From: JBFGFX01 sp965232455
GTDB taxonomy: Bacteria; Pseudomonadota; Gammaproteobacteria; Steroidobacterales; Woeseiaceae
Reading direction: 5' to 3'
DNA: 64,000 nt
Assembly (NCBI GenBank): GCA_965232455.1
Contig: OZ246981.1
Coordinates: forward strand, 4,774,001-4,838,000
The position numbers and the translations under genes were made by a program. The notes beneath the pieces were generated by a model. That model saw only the letters and a list, made by a program, of their open reading frames with translations, had not been told where the DNA came from and ran no database searches. Each line of letters starts with the position of its first letter. Within the stretch, counting starts at the first letter, position 1. Shown here in pieces: positions 1-9,300 of the stretch.

Positions 1-1127
1 AAACCGGTCGTGCGTTTCCCCGTCAGCCACTCACCGTACTCCGCGCAGTCCGTGTACATTGCGAACAGCAGCGTAATCGTGACGCCGAACGTCATGATGC
101 CGAAAGCGTGCACGGTGATGATCAGCCAGAAGTTCCCGGGCGGTATGACGTAACAAAAACCCAGCAACGCCGTGTGAATCACGCACATGGCGATAACCAG
201 GCGGTGCTTGTCGAATCGGGCGGACAGGTAGGGTGTGAACAAAGCGCCAATGAGCTGACCGATCAGGCCGAATGACGTAAACAGCGCGGTCCTGTCGAAT
301 ATCAGAAAGACGAGGGCTCCGTCGTCCGTCATGTAATACTTCAGATAAAAAACGATGGAAGCGAATCGAGCGATCAGTCCGGTCACGATGAAAATACCCG
401 TGCCGACCAGCATGAGCCAGGAGACGTTCTGCATCAATGCGCCGAAATCGTCGCGCACGCTCGTGGTGTGGTGCTCCGGCCGTATGCGCTCTCGCGTCGT
501 TGCGAAGGTAATCCAGAACAGAAAAATCGAAAGCGTCGCAAACACGGCCATCGTCAGGCGAAATCCGAGCAGATCGTCTCCACCGCCGAGCCAGTTCTTC
601 AGCGGTGTGGCAAAGGCCGCGACCAACAGCGTTCCTGCCGAGGCGAGGATGAAACGAAACGTCGTGGCTTTGGTGCGTTCCTCGGCGAGCGGCGAAATCA
701 CCGCCAGCAGCGCCGAATACGGAACGTTGATGGCGGTATACGCGAGCATCACGGCCGTGTACGTCACGTAGGCGTATATCAGTTTCCCGGTGTCCGAGAG
801 ATCCGGGCCGAGAAACAGGATGTAGCCCAGGAGCCCGTAGGGAACGGCCACCCACAGCAGGTAGGGGCGGTATTTACCCCACCGCGAATCGCTGCGATCG
901 GCAATCAGGCCCATAGCCGGGTCGCTGATGGCGTCGACGATTTTCGTCACGAGGAGCATCGTGCCGACCGCCGCGGGCGCAATGCCGAAGATGTCGGTGT
1001 AGTAGTACAGGAGGAACAGGCCGAAGAAGCCCATATAGAAGTTCGAGGCCATGTCGCCCAGGCCGTAACCCAGCTTCTCTCCGAAAGAAAGCGGCGCCGT
1101 CTCCGAACGCCCGTCGTTGGCTTTCAT
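1..1127 (-). CDS. GPH-family sugar:cation symporter (MFS), C-terminus cut by window edge
   Basis: Inner-membrane sugar transporter, probably carrying sucrose into the cytoplasm. About 375 residues are visible and the reading frame is open to base 1, so the C-terminus lies outside the window. The N-terminus reads MKANDGRSETAPLSFGEK, followed by the GPH hallmarks GYGLGDMASNF and DAISDPAMGLIADRS, then successive hydrophobic helices. The start ATG (1127-1125) overlaps the stop of the sucrose phosphorylase gene as ATGA, so translation is probably coupled. It is the last visible gene of the leftward arm TonB receptor - phosphorylase - transporter. Substrate assignment rests on neighbours; the family also carries melibiose, xylosides and glucuronides. 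Confidence 0.88.
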   Translation of the reverse strand, partial: MKANDGRSETAPLSFGEKLGYGLGDMASNFYMGFFGLFLLYYYTDIFGIAPAAVGTMLLVTKIVDAISDPAMGLIADRSDSRWGKYRPYLLWVAVPYGLLGYILFLGPDLSDTGKLIYAYVTYTAVMLAYTAINVPYSALLAVISPLAEERTKATTFRFILASAGTLLVAAFATPLKNWLGGGDDLLGFRLTMAVFATLSIFLFWITFATTRERIRPEHHTTSVRDDFGALMQNVSWLMLVGTGIFIVTGLIARFASIVFYLKYYMTDDGALVFLIFDRTALFTSFGLIGQLIGALFTPYLSARFDKHRLVIAMCVIHTALLGFCYVIPPGNFWLIITVHAFGIMTFGVTITLLFAMYTDCAEYGEWLTGKRTTG

Positions 1128-2602
1128 TGCGACTCCCGCAGCACGTCGCCTACGCTGTAACGGCGTGTTCTGCCATCGGCGCGGTGCTCTATCGTCGCCG
1201 TCCTGTGCATCAGCGAAACATGGAGTTCCGCGTACGAGCCGTCCGCATCCCAGCGCAGTCTCAGCTCGTTTTGCGCGCATTCGGGCAGCGAGAATTCGCC
1301 ATCAAAAACCCGCATCGAGTTCCTCAATTCGATCAGCCGGAACAGGCTGTCAACCACCGGCCGTTTGAGCGCCGCCTGAATTTCGTCGGCGTCGTAGTAG
1401 CGACGGTTGATGTCTCGACCTACACCGGTGCGTCCGACCAGCTGCAGGTCGTTTTCGCCGGCAAGAAGCCCGACGTAATAGACCTGCGGAGCGCCCGGCG
1501 CGAAAAACTGTATGGCGCGTGCAATCAGGTAATCGCGGTCGCTGCGCCCGAGCGCATCGTAATACGTCGTGTTTACCTGATAAATGTCGAGATTTGAAGC
1601 CGCACGGCCGCTGGCCCTGCGGCTTCCGTCGCCCGTTTTCCCGTGGACCGTCTCGACGAGCTCTACGATGTCGCGGTCGGCCAGGAGTCCGTCCCGCTCG
1701 CCTTGTCTTGCGACGTCCGGTATTCCGATACCGTCGTGCGTATCGAGGACGGTTATGCAATTCCGTGGCGCGATTGAAAGCCAGCGCTTGCAGGCGTCGG
1801 CGTTTCCAGTGAACAGCGTGTGCAAAACCAGCGGCGGCAATGCGAAGTCGTAGACCCTGCCGACGCTCGATGCGATGTCAATCTGCGTCTGGTAGTGCGA
1901 ATGAACCTCAACCAGCGTGTCGATACCGAGGTCTGCCGCCCGCCTCGACAGCGATGCGATGAAGTCGAACGTCTCGGGCAGCATGAAACAGGAAGTCCCG
2001 CCGCGTTTGATCGCGTAACCTGCCGCGTCCAGCCTTACCTCGCGAATGCCGGCTTTCGCGAACTTGTCGAGGACCGAGTCGAGGTAGTTTCTTCCCGCTG
2101 TCGTCTCGACGTTGATATCGAGCTGCTTGTCGCTGAACGTCGTCCAGAATTCTACGGACTCGCCGTCGTCAAGCGCGATTTCGGTAAACGGCGGACCCGG
2201 TCTCGGACGATAGATGCCGCCGATCTCGGTTGCGGTGAAAGCGTCCGCGTTCGCCGCCGGGAAGACGTCTTCCTTTTTGAGGAACAGTTCCCAGTACCCG
2301 GATGCCGCGCCGCGCCGCCTGACGTCCGCAAACTGAGGCGAGTCGGCCGACACGTGATTGACGATCAGATCGGCCATCACGGAGTACTTCGACGCAAGCG
2401 ACCGTATGTCGTTCCAGTCGCCGAGCCGCGGATCCACGCGAGTGTGGTCAACCGGGTCGAAACCGGCGTCGGCGCCGTCTATGGGGTCGAAGAACGGCAG
2501 CACGTGCACGCCGCTGAATAGACCGCGGAACTCGTTGTCGAGCACCGATCGGAGGCCGTCGAGGTCTTTCCCGAGGCGATCGACGTAGGTAACCAGCTGC
2601 AC
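1124..2602 (-). CDS. Sucrose phosphorylase (GH13 subfamily 18)
   Basis: Cytoplasmic retaining glucosidase: sucrose + phosphate gives alpha-glucose-1-phosphate + fructose. At 492 residues it has the usual length. The catalytic residues are in family context: nucleophile Asp192 in VRLDAAGYA, acid/base Glu232 in VEVHSHY, transition-state Asp290 in LDTHDGIG. As I recall, these are the same numbers as in the Bifidobacterium adolescentis enzyme. The loop motifs YRPRPGPPFT and AASNLDIYQVN are also typical of sucrose phosphorylases. No signal peptide. It lies between a TonB receptor and a GPH transporter, and opposite a fructokinase that would use the released fructose. A sucrose-6-phosphate or glucosylglycerate phosphorylase specificity in the same subfamily is possible but less consistent with the neighbours. 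Confidence 0.92.
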   Translation of the reverse strand: MQLVTYVDRLGKDLDGLRSVLDNEFRGLFSGVHVLPFFDPIDGADAGFDPVDHTRVDPRLGDWNDIRSLASKYSVMADLIVNHVSADSPQFADVRRRGAASGYWELFLKKEDVFPAANADAFTATEIGGIYRPRPGPPFTEIALDDGESVEFWTTFSDKQLDINVETTAGRNYLDSVLDKFAKAGIREVRLDAAGYAIKRGGTSCFMLPETFDFIASLSRRAADLGIDTLVEVHSHYQTQIDIASSVGRVYDFALPPLVLHTLFTGNADACKRWLSIAPRNCITVLDTHDGIGIPDVARQGERDGLLADRDIVELVETVHGKTGDGSRRASGRAASNLDIYQVNTTYYDALGRSDRDYLIARAIQFFAPGAPQVYYVGLLAGENDLQLVGRTGVGRDINRRYYDADEIQAALKRPVVDSLFRLIELRNSMRVFDGEFSLPECAQNELRLRWDADGSYAELHVSLMHRTATIEHRADGRTRRYSVGDVLRESQ

Positions 2603-2669
2603 CGGGCTAATCCTGAGTCTTTTGACGAACGGCGCCGCAGTTTCGCCTGCAGCGCCGTCGTCAAGGGGG

Positions 2670-5237
2670 CTAGAAACGGTAGGTGATACCGATGGACGAC
2701 GAGCGGCCGCTCAGCGGGCGGGCCCGAATGATGCTTCCGACTGCGCCGGAACCCTCTTCCGCCTCGGTGAGCACGAACTCGTCGGTCAGATTGTTGACGT
2801 TGACGAATGCCGTCAGGTCTTCGGTAATGTCCCAGTTACCAAACAGGTTGACGAGTGTGTACGCTTCCTGCTTCAGGTCGTTGTTGTCCTGCAGGAAAAA
2901 CTCGGTAGACCCCTGCAACACGATTCCGGCTGCAAAACGATCCACGCGGTACTCCGGGATGATCGTCCAGATGAAATCGGCCTGTCGACGCGGTGTGTTG
3001 CCGACGACGGCCGGGTTGTCGCGATCCTTGCTGATTTCCGCGTCGATGAACGTCGCGTTGCCGCGAATAAAAAATGCGTCTCCCAGGTTGATGTCACCCT
3101 CGAGCTCCAGGCCGTCCGCTTCGTATTCCCTGACAAACGTTAGGCCACTCGTGAGTTCAGCCTGCGTCTCTTCGGTGACCGTGTTGAAGTAGGTTGCAAA
3201 CAGGGACCAGAAGCTTCCGGCGTGCTTGTAGCCAATCTCGATTTGCTGAACGTTGTCAAAGCCGTCGGTCGTGCTCGACAGGCTGCCGTCCGGGTTTAGC
3301 GATCCGGGCACCTGCGTCAAACGGTCGGCAATTGCACGGCCTCCGTCGCTGTAGCGCGCGAACACCGATGAATCGTCGGTGACCAGGTACGTTCCGCCGA
3401 TGGAAAAGGACGTATTATCGGCATCGTAGTCGACGTTCGTTACAGTGGCGTTGTTTTCATTCAGAACACGCACGCCGCCCGCGATGAAGTCGGCCGAGAT
3501 TGCGCTGGGGTTTTCCAGCAGGGCGTCGCTGTCGAGACGCGTAATTACACCGTTTTCCACGGCAAACTGCCCGACGCTGCCGTTGCCGTTCAGGTCGACC
3601 GCGGTGTTTCCGCCGCAGCAGGCGTCCAGCCGGCGCCCTCGCGCCTGAACGTCGTCGAATCGGGCGCTCAGGTCGAGTGTGGCCCGATCGCCGACGTCGA
3701 AACCGAAATTTACGTACGGCGCGATCGTCCGGTACTCGAGATCCCAGTTCCAGGCAAGAAAGCTCTGCGACAGTGCGCCGTTGTCGGCCAGCACCACGTC
3801 CACCGGGTCACCCGCTGCGTCGATGCCGGCTCCCACGGCGACGTAGGTGATGTTTTGCGAGTTTTTTCCGTCAAGCGTCTGCATGCGAGCATGCCAGCTG
3901 TTCCAGGAGGTTTTGATATTCTGCTTCGAGTAATAAACGCCGCCGGTTATCGAGAACGTCTCGAACTGTTTCGTGAGTTTCAGGTCGTTCGCGAGCAGAC
4001 CGAGGTCGTTGAATGACGTATCGAACAACAGGTTCGTGTAAGCGAGTTGATTCGGATCCGCGGCGGCGCCGTTTATCGTGGCGACCACGCCGCCGCTGCA
4101 GTCCAGGCTGACGTCGCCGACGCTCGCATCCGCACACAACGCGGCGCCTTTGTTCGCGATTGTGTCGGTCCCTCCTGCAAATCCGTCCGTAAACGGCGAT
4201 ATGAAACCGCCCGTGATGTCGGACGTGCGGAACTTGTTGTTGAGCGTCAGGCCTTCCGCAATGTCCTTGTCGAACTCGAAACCGAACGCCGTGACCTCCG
4301 ACTCGATTCCGTCCGATACCGCGCGGCTGACCGGGTTTCCGAACTGATCGAACGTCGTGATGTTGTTCGTCGCCTGCGAGTGAACCGACTCGGTGCTCGC
4401 GTCGAAACCGGGTAAGCGGCCGTAAGAGTCGTTGCTCTTCACGACGACCGCCGAAGGCAGATAGGTCGTGACTTTGTCATCGAGCCGCTTGAAATAGAAA
4501 CGCAAATAGCCGTCGTCGAACTCTTTGGTGACGTTTGCCTTGATCTGTCCGCCGCTGTCGCCGCTGAATCCGGTCTCCCGTACGCCCTCGCCGTCCCGGA
4601 AGAATCCGCCGATATGGTAGGTAATGTCGTCGTCGAGTACGCCCCCGTACTCGAAGTCGGTGCGAAACTCTTCGTAGTCGAGACCCAGGCTGACGCCGAC
4701 GCTGCCGGCCTCGTCGCCGCCCGTCTTGCTGATCATGTTGATGATCCCACCCGGCGAATTGCTCGCGAAGGTCGATGCCGAACCGCCGCGGATGCTCTCG
4801 ACGCGATCGATTGTGCTGTCGAAGCGGATGAAATTATCGGTGTTGCCGAAATTGATATCGCCGTACTCCGTGACGGGCAGGCCGTCCTCCTGAATCTGCA
4901 TGTACTTCGAGCCGCCGGTGGCGAGCGGAATGCCGCGAATCGACAGGTTCGCGTTGCCGCCGCCGCCCGAGGACTCCGCCCGGATGCCCGGCAGGCTGCG
5001 GAACACCTCACCCACGGAGCGCGGCGCCAGGTTGGCGACGTCTTCGGCGGGTAACGCGCTCACGGAAACGCTGGCCTCCAGCTTGGTGGCGCCGCCGCGC
5101 GGTACGCCCGTGACAATGATCTCCTCGATCGCCTCTTCGGACGGCTGTTGCGCCGAGGCGGCCGTGAACGTCAAAGGCAGGATGAAAAATGCGGCCGTAA
5201 CCCGTCGCACGGCAGGCCAGGATGTAAAGCTGGTCAT
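2670..5237 (-). CDS. TonB-dependent outer-membrane receptor, probably for sucrose
   Basis: Energised outer-membrane uptake channel of 855 residues. It has a signal peptide (cleavage near TAASAQQ), a TonB-box-like segment EEIIVTGVP, a plug domain (LPGIRAESSGGGGNANLSIRGIP, DRVESIRGGSAS, GGIINMISKTGG) and a 22-strand-type barrel ending in the aromatic C-terminus SIGITYRF. The start ATG is preceded by a G-rich Shine-Dalgarno (GGGGGG). It is the first gene of the leftward arm of the sucrose locus, and the intergenic space carries two LacI-type palindromes. The SuxA-type receptors of Xanthomonas sucrose loci are the closest functional analogue. Specificity is inferred from context only. Confidence 0.9.
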   Translation of the reverse strand: MTSFTSWPAVRRVTAAFFILPLTFTAASAQQPSEEAIEEIIVTGVPRGGATKLEASVSVSALPAEDVANLAPRSVGEVFRSLPGIRAESSGGGGNANLSIRGIPLATGGSKYMQIQEDGLPVTEYGDINFGNTDNFIRFDSTIDRVESIRGGSASTFASNSPGGIINMISKTGGDEAGSVGVSLGLDYEEFRTDFEYGGVLDDDITYHIGGFFRDGEGVRETGFSGDSGGQIKANVTKEFDDGYLRFYFKRLDDKVTTYLPSAVVVKSNDSYGRLPGFDASTESVHSQATNNITTFDQFGNPVSRAVSDGIESEVTAFGFEFDKDIAEGLTLNNKFRTSDITGGFISPFTDGFAGGTDTIANKGAALCADASVGDVSLDCSGGVVATINGAAADPNQLAYTNLLFDTSFNDLGLLANDLKLTKQFETFSITGGVYYSKQNIKTSWNSWHARMQTLDGKNSQNITYVAVGAGIDAAGDPVDVVLADNGALSQSFLAWNWDLEYRTIAPYVNFGFDVGDRATLDLSARFDDVQARGRRLDACCGGNTAVDLNGNGSVGQFAVENGVITRLDSDALLENPSAISADFIAGGVRVLNENNATVTNVDYDADNTSFSIGGTYLVTDDSSVFARYSDGGRAIADRLTQVPGSLNPDGSLSSTTDGFDNVQQIEIGYKHAGSFWSLFATYFNTVTEETQAELTSGLTFVREYEADGLELEGDINLGDAFFIRGNATFIDAEISKDRDNPAVVGNTPRRQADFIWTIIPEYRVDRFAAGIVLQGSTEFFLQDNNDLKQEAYTLVNLFGNWDITEDLTAFVNVNNLTDEFVLTEAEEGSGAVGSIIRARPLSGRSSSIGITYRF

Positions 5238-5314
5238 TCGAGTAACCCCCCTGTTGATCTCGGTTCATTGCCCGTTAGGGAACCGTTGATTCGACGGTAG
5301 AGCGTAGACGTCAG

Positions 5315-5354
5315 TGCAATCGATTGCAAAAAAACCGTAATGCAATCGATTGCG
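5315..5354. promoter_or_regulatory. Tandem LacI-family operators between the divergent sucrose arms
   Basis: TGCAATCGATTGCA at 5315-5328 is a perfect 14-bp palindrome. TGCAATCGATTGCG at 5341-5354 repeats it with one changed base. They are 26 bp apart, start to start, and lie in the 221-bp gap between the TonB receptor start (5237) and the regulator start (5459). The central CG step in an AT-flanked palindrome is the classic LacI/GalR operator form. By position they can repress both arms. Binding by the adjacent regulator is inferred. Confidence 0.85.
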
Positions 5355-5458
5355 AAAACTGCTAACTGGCTGTTATCATTACCGAATACGTTTTCGTCAC
5401 TTCCGCCTGAATACCGCTTTTCGGGCGCAATTGGCGCAAAGCCCCGGGGCATCGTTCA

Positions 5459-6502
5459 TTGGCGAGAACCAAGCAAACACGGATCACTACCCTGCAGGAC
5501 CTCGCGGACCTCGCGGGCGTATCGCGGGCAACCGCCTCGCGCGCTTTGAGCGACAGTCCGCTGATCAGCGTCAAGACGAAACAGCAGATCCGCAAACTGG
5601 CTGAAAAGCACCGGTACCGCATCAATCAGCGTGCCCGCGACTTCCGCCTGCAGCGAACGCGTGTCGTCTCCGTCGTCTTCATGCTCGACATCAAGTCCGA
5701 ACAACACATGTCGGACCCGTTTTTCCTGGAGATGCTCGGCGGCATCGCGGATAGCCTGGCCGAACACGACTACGACCTGCTGCTCGCGCACGCCCCGATT
5801 GCCAACGTTCTTGAAATCCGGGACAGCCGCGTCCTCAGGAATTCCGACGGGTTGATATTCGTCGGGCAGGGCGAGCAGCACGAGGCGCTGAACGAGCTCG
5901 CTCGAGACGGTACGCCGATGGTCGTCTGGGGCGGTCAGGTGGAGAACAAGGAATACGTTCTGGTTGGCGGCGACAATGCCGGCGGCGGTTACGCGGCGGC
6001 TCGCCATCTACTCGAACTCGGTCGCCGCAAGCTTGCGTTTTTCGGCAATCCGCAAAACCCGGAAATCGCGGCGCGGTATTCCGGTTACGAGAGGGCCCTG
6101 CGAGAGTACGGTCTGGAGACCGACTCGCGGCTTTCGCTCGACGTACCGTTCGACATGCTGCACGCGAGGGAAGTTGCGGTGGACTTTCTGAAATCCGAAA
6201 TCGAATTCGACAGCGTGGTCTGCGCCAGTGACGTCATGGCGATGGCCGTCATTTCGACGTTCACGGAGCTGGGACTGCGGGTGCCGAACGATATTGCGGT
6301 GGTCGGGTATGACGACATAGGCCTGGCGGCCTACGGCAGCCCCGCGCTGACGACGGTGCGCCAGGGCATTCGATGGGCCGGTCAGGTCCTCGTCGAATCG
6401 GTGTTACGGCAGATAAACGGCGACGACGTCACCGACACGATGTTGTCTAGCGAACTGGTTGTACGCCAAAGCAGCGGCGCGAGCGTTGCCGGAGGCCGGT
6501 AG
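5459..6502 (+). CDS. LacI-family transcriptional regulator of the sucrose locus
   Basis: Cytoplasmic sugar-responsive repressor, 347 residues. The N-terminal helix-turn-helix is TLQDLADLAGVSRATASRAL (about residues 11-30), followed by the hinge region and a periplasmic-binding-protein-like effector domain (from FMLDIKSEQ onward; motif AVVGYDDIGLAAYGSPALTT near the end). The start is taken as TTG at 5459 because no ATG or GTG precedes the HTH after the in-frame stop at 5408; the Shine-Dalgarno (CGGGG) is weak. It forms an operon with the fructokinase, whose GTG follows the stop by one base. It most likely binds the two palindromes upstream and is released by sucrose or a derived sugar. Confidence 0.9.
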   Translation: MARTKQTRITTLQDLADLAGVSRATASRALSDSPLISVKTKQQIRKLAEKHRYRINQRARDFRLQRTRVVSVVFMLDIKSEQHMSDPFFLEMLGGIADSLAEHDYDLLLAHAPIANVLEIRDSRVLRNSDGLIFVGQGEQHEALNELARDGTPMVVWGGQVENKEYVLVGGDNAGGGYAAARHLLELGRRKLAFFGNPQNPEIAARYSGYERALREYGLETDSRLSLDVPFDMLHAREVAVDFLKSEIEFDSVVCASDVMAMAVISTFTELGLRVPNDIAVVGYDDIGLAAYGSPALTTVRQGIRWAGQVLVESVLRQINGDDVTDTMLSSELVVRQSSGASVAGGR

Positions 6503-6503
6503 C

Positions 6504-7490
6504 GTGACGGTTGCCGTACTGGGCGAGGCGCTGATCGATTTCATTGCCGGCGATGACGGCGCTTATCGCCCGCATCTCGGGGGTTCGCCATACAATGTTG
6601 CAATCGGCCTCGCCCGCCAGGGCAGAAGCGTAAGTTATCTTTCACCGATATCCGACGATACGTTCGGCGACCGCTTACGCGACTCGTTGCGGCGGGAAGG
6701 CGTCGAGATTTCAATCGCCCGTCGTTCGATTCTGCCGACGTCGCTTGCACTCGTGACGATCGACGAAAACGGTCTGCCGGACTACCGCCTCTATCGCCAG
6801 GGCATCGCGGACAAGGACACGTCGTTTGACGAGACCACGGCAAACCTGCCGCAAGACCTGCGGGTGTTCCACACCGGGTCGCTCGCGGTCACGCCGAGCC
6901 AGTTGCCGAGAATTCGCAAACTGTTCGGGTTGATGCACGAGAAGGGGGTCGCGATCAGCATGGACGTCAACATCAGGCTGCGGGCGAGTCCCGATACCAA
7001 AGCGTATCTCGACGGCGTGCGTTCACTGCTGCCCCTCGCCGACATCGTCAAAGTCAGCGACGACGACCTCGCGCCTTTTCAGTTCGCCTCGGATGCCCGC
7101 AAGAGCGCGGAAATCGCCTACCGGGAGATGGGTTCGGGGGTGCTCGTTCTCACGGAAGGCAGGGGCGGCGCGCTGCTGCATACGGTCAATGGCGCGATAG
7201 AACGAAAGTCCTACCCCGTCTCTCGCGTCGTGGACACGGTCGGCGCCGGCGACACGTTTCATTCGGCGTTTCTCGCTTCACTGCTGCGAAACGGCGCCAT
7301 CGGCGACGTGACCGGAGATCCGAACCTGGCTGTCCTCGGCGACGCGGTCGATTTCGCCTGTGCTGCGGCCGCAGTCAACGTGTCGAGAGCGGGGTGCTCG
7401 CCACCGACCCAGAGCGAAGTTGAAGATTTCATGAGATCCGCCCGGCGCCAATCCGGCTCCGGATATCCGTTTGGTGAAAGGGGCGGGTAA
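6504..7490 (+). CDS. PfkB-family fructokinase
   Basis: Phosphorylates fructose released by sucrose phosphorylase so that it can enter glycolysis; cytoplasmic. It has PfkB signature 1 (GGSPYNVAIGLARQG) near the N-terminus and signature 2 DTVGAGDTFHSAF near the C-terminus, with catalytic base Asp250 of the GAGD anion hole. GTG at 6504 is chosen as start because GGAGG (6491-6495) lies 8 bases upstream and the protein then begins directly at the Rossmann-like strand VTVAVLGEALIDF. The upstream in-frame ATG at 6459 lies inside the regulator gene. Other PfkB sugars are possible; fructose is favoured by context. Confidence 0.88.
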   Translation: MTVAVLGEALIDFIAGDDGAYRPHLGGSPYNVAIGLARQGRSVSYLSPISDDTFGDRLRDSLRREGVEISIARRSILPTSLALVTIDENGLPDYRLYRQGIADKDTSFDETTANLPQDLRVFHTGSLAVTPSQLPRIRKLFGLMHEKGVAISMDVNIRLRASPDTKAYLDGVRSLLPLADIVKVSDDDLAPFQFASDARKSAEIAYREMGSGVLVLTEGRGGALLHTVNGAIERKSYPVSRVVDTVGAGDTFHSAFLASLLRNGAIGDVTGDPNLAVLGDAVDFACAAAAVNVSRAGCSPPTQSEVEDFMRSARRQSGSGYPFGERGG

Positions 7491-7722
7491 ATTCGTCTCT
7501 GAACGCTCTGCAAGAACCGCGTGACGAATCCCCGAAAGGGGGGCGGCAATTCCTTGCCGGTGATGAGGCCGGCGGTTGCCCGCTTGGCGCCAGATCCGCG
7601 GTAGCTCCTGCCGCTTCACCCGAAGTTGCCTCCTGGCACCCTAATTGCATAGCTCATTGTCTACCAGACCAGGACCCTGCGCCTATGCGTGCGGGACCTG
7701 TCGATGAAAGAAGGAACGCGCC

Positions 7723-9300
7723 ATGCAGGCACAGGAACTGACACTGACCTTAGAGCAGTACGAGCAGATCGCTCCCTTCTGCACCATTCGTTACGAAGGC
7801 CGGGAGCTTCACTATTTCACGCCGTCACAGCATATGAAATGGCGCGTCGATACCCTGTTCACGAAGGAGCCCGACACCGTACGATGGCTCTCCTGCATGT
7901 CGGAGGACGATTTACTTCTCGACGTCGGCGCGAACGTCGGTATGTACTCGATTCTGGCGGCGGTCGGCCGCGGCGTCCGGGTCATTGCCTGTGAGCCCGA
8001 GAGCCAGAATTACGGTTTGCTGAACCGGAATATCCTGATGAACAATGCCGGCGACAGAATTACGTCCTATTGCCTGGCGCTGTCGGACTGTTGCGGTCTG
8101 GATTCCTTTTACCTTAGTGACTTCAAGCCGGGCGGTTCCTGTCATACCGTCGGCGAATCCGTGGATTTCAATCTGCAGCCCCGGCCGCCGGGGTACGTGC
8201 AGGGCTGCGTTGTATCCACGTTGGACAGCCTGGTCGAGGATCAGGCCGTGCCGGTCCCGACACACGTCAAGATCGACGTGGACGGCATCGAACACAAGGT
8301 CATACAAGGTATGGCCAAAACGCTCGCCGACCCCGCCGTCAAATCGGTTTTGATCGAGTTGAACCCGCATCTGGACGAGCATCGCGCCTTGTTCGATCTG
8401 ATGGACGAATTGGGCTTCCGTTTCTTCGATAAACAGCTTCACGAGTCACGGCAGGCGGACGGTCCGTTCAAGGGGATTGGCAACGTCATCTTCTATCGCC
8501 CGGGCTGGGATGCTTACGAAAAGCTCTATTCCGAGCAGCAGGGCATAGGCCACGTGCAGGCAGCGTTTTCTTACGCTGTCGACCAGATTGCGTCCGCGGT
8601 GGTTCAAGAGGAACCGACGCCCTATTACTTTATCGAAAACGTGTTTCCCGACGAGTTCTACCAGTACTTGTTGTCGCAATTACCGGCGGACGACTCCTAT
8701 ACCCCAATTGATGCGGCGGGCTTGACAACGGGTAGCGCATACCCGGAAAGAAGCATTTTCCAGTTCAATGACAACAGCCTGGAAAAGCTGAGCGGCCTCT
8801 ATCGCCCGTTTTGGAATCAGGTTGCCTTAGCGCTGTTGTCTACCGACTTTCTGATCGCCAACATGCAGAAATTTGCCCCCTGGCTGCCGGAGTGCCGGCA
8901 ATCTTCAGAACCCATGCCGCCGATGGTTCCGGAAGCGTTGCTCGTAAGAGACAGAGCGGGCTACAAACTCGGACCGCATACCGACAACGTGGATCGGGTC
9001 TTGTCGTTGTTGTTTTACCTGCCTCGCGACCGTTCTTTGGAGTCCGAGGGCACGGCGTTGTATGTGCCGGACGATCCGGGTTTCACGTGTCCGGGCGGAC
9101 CGCATCACGACTTTGACGGATTCACGCAGGTCAAACGCATTCCGTTCAAGCCCAATAGCCTGGTGGGCTTTGTTTCCACCGACCGGTCATTTCATGGAGT
9201 GCCGGAATTTACGAAGCCTGACGCACAGCGCGATATCCTGGGCTACATGATCAAGAATCCCGAACGGCTTGCCAGCCGGGCAATGCGTGCTCAGTTTTGA
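7723..9300 (+). CDS. FkbM-family methyltransferase fused to a 2-oxoglutarate/Fe(II) oxygenase-like domain
   Basis: Two-domain protein of 525 residues. The N-terminal half is a SAM-dependent FkbM methyltransferase: motif I DVGANVGMYSI (residues 67-77) and the FkbM signature KIDVDGIEHKVIQG near residue 190. The C-terminal half (about 290-520) has the double-stranded beta-helix ligand set of 2OG oxygenases: His419-x-Asp421 in GPHTDNVDR, distal His491 in SFHGV and 2OG-binding Arg503 in QRDILGY. The start has AAGGA 8 bases upstream. It overlaps the next gene by a TTGA junction. By eye this pair is less G+C-rich than its flanks. FkbM enzymes O-methylate sugars or polyketides and related oxygenases hydroxylate sugars or peptides; the substrate here is unknown. 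Confidence 0.85.
   Translation: MQAQELTLTLEQYEQIAPFCTIRYEGRELHYFTPSQHMKWRVDTLFTKEPDTVRWLSCMSEDDLLLDVGANVGMYSILAAVGRGVRVIACEPESQNYGLLNRNILMNNAGDRITSYCLALSDCCGLDSFYLSDFKPGGSCHTVGESVDFNLQPRPPGYVQGCVVSTLDSLVEDQAVPVPTHVKIDVDGIEHKVIQGMAKTLADPAVKSVLIELNPHLDEHRALFDLMDELGFRFFDKQLHESRQADGPFKGIGNVIFYRPGWDAYEKLYSEQQGIGHVQAAFSYAVDQIASAVVQEEPTPYYFIENVFPDEFYQYLLSQLPADDSYTPIDAAGLTTGSAYPERSIFQFNDNSLEKLSGLYRPFWNQVALALLSTDFLIANMQKFAPWLPECRQSSEPMPPMVPEALLVRDRAGYKLGPHTDNVDRVLSLLFYLPRDRSLESEGTALYVPDDPGFTCPGGPHHDFDGFTQVKRIPFKPNSLVGFVSTDRSFHGVPEFTKPDAQRDILGYMIKNPERLASRAMRAQF

Noticed and set aside
1127..1597. 156-codon plus-strand frame opposite sucrose phosphorylase
   Set aside because: Antisense to a gene with complete catalytic residues; no motif of its own.
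7530..7560. Short hairpins (CCCC-GAAA-GGGG and CGGCAA-TTCC-TTGCCG) after the fructokinase
   Set aside because: Too short and without a T-tract to claim a terminator.
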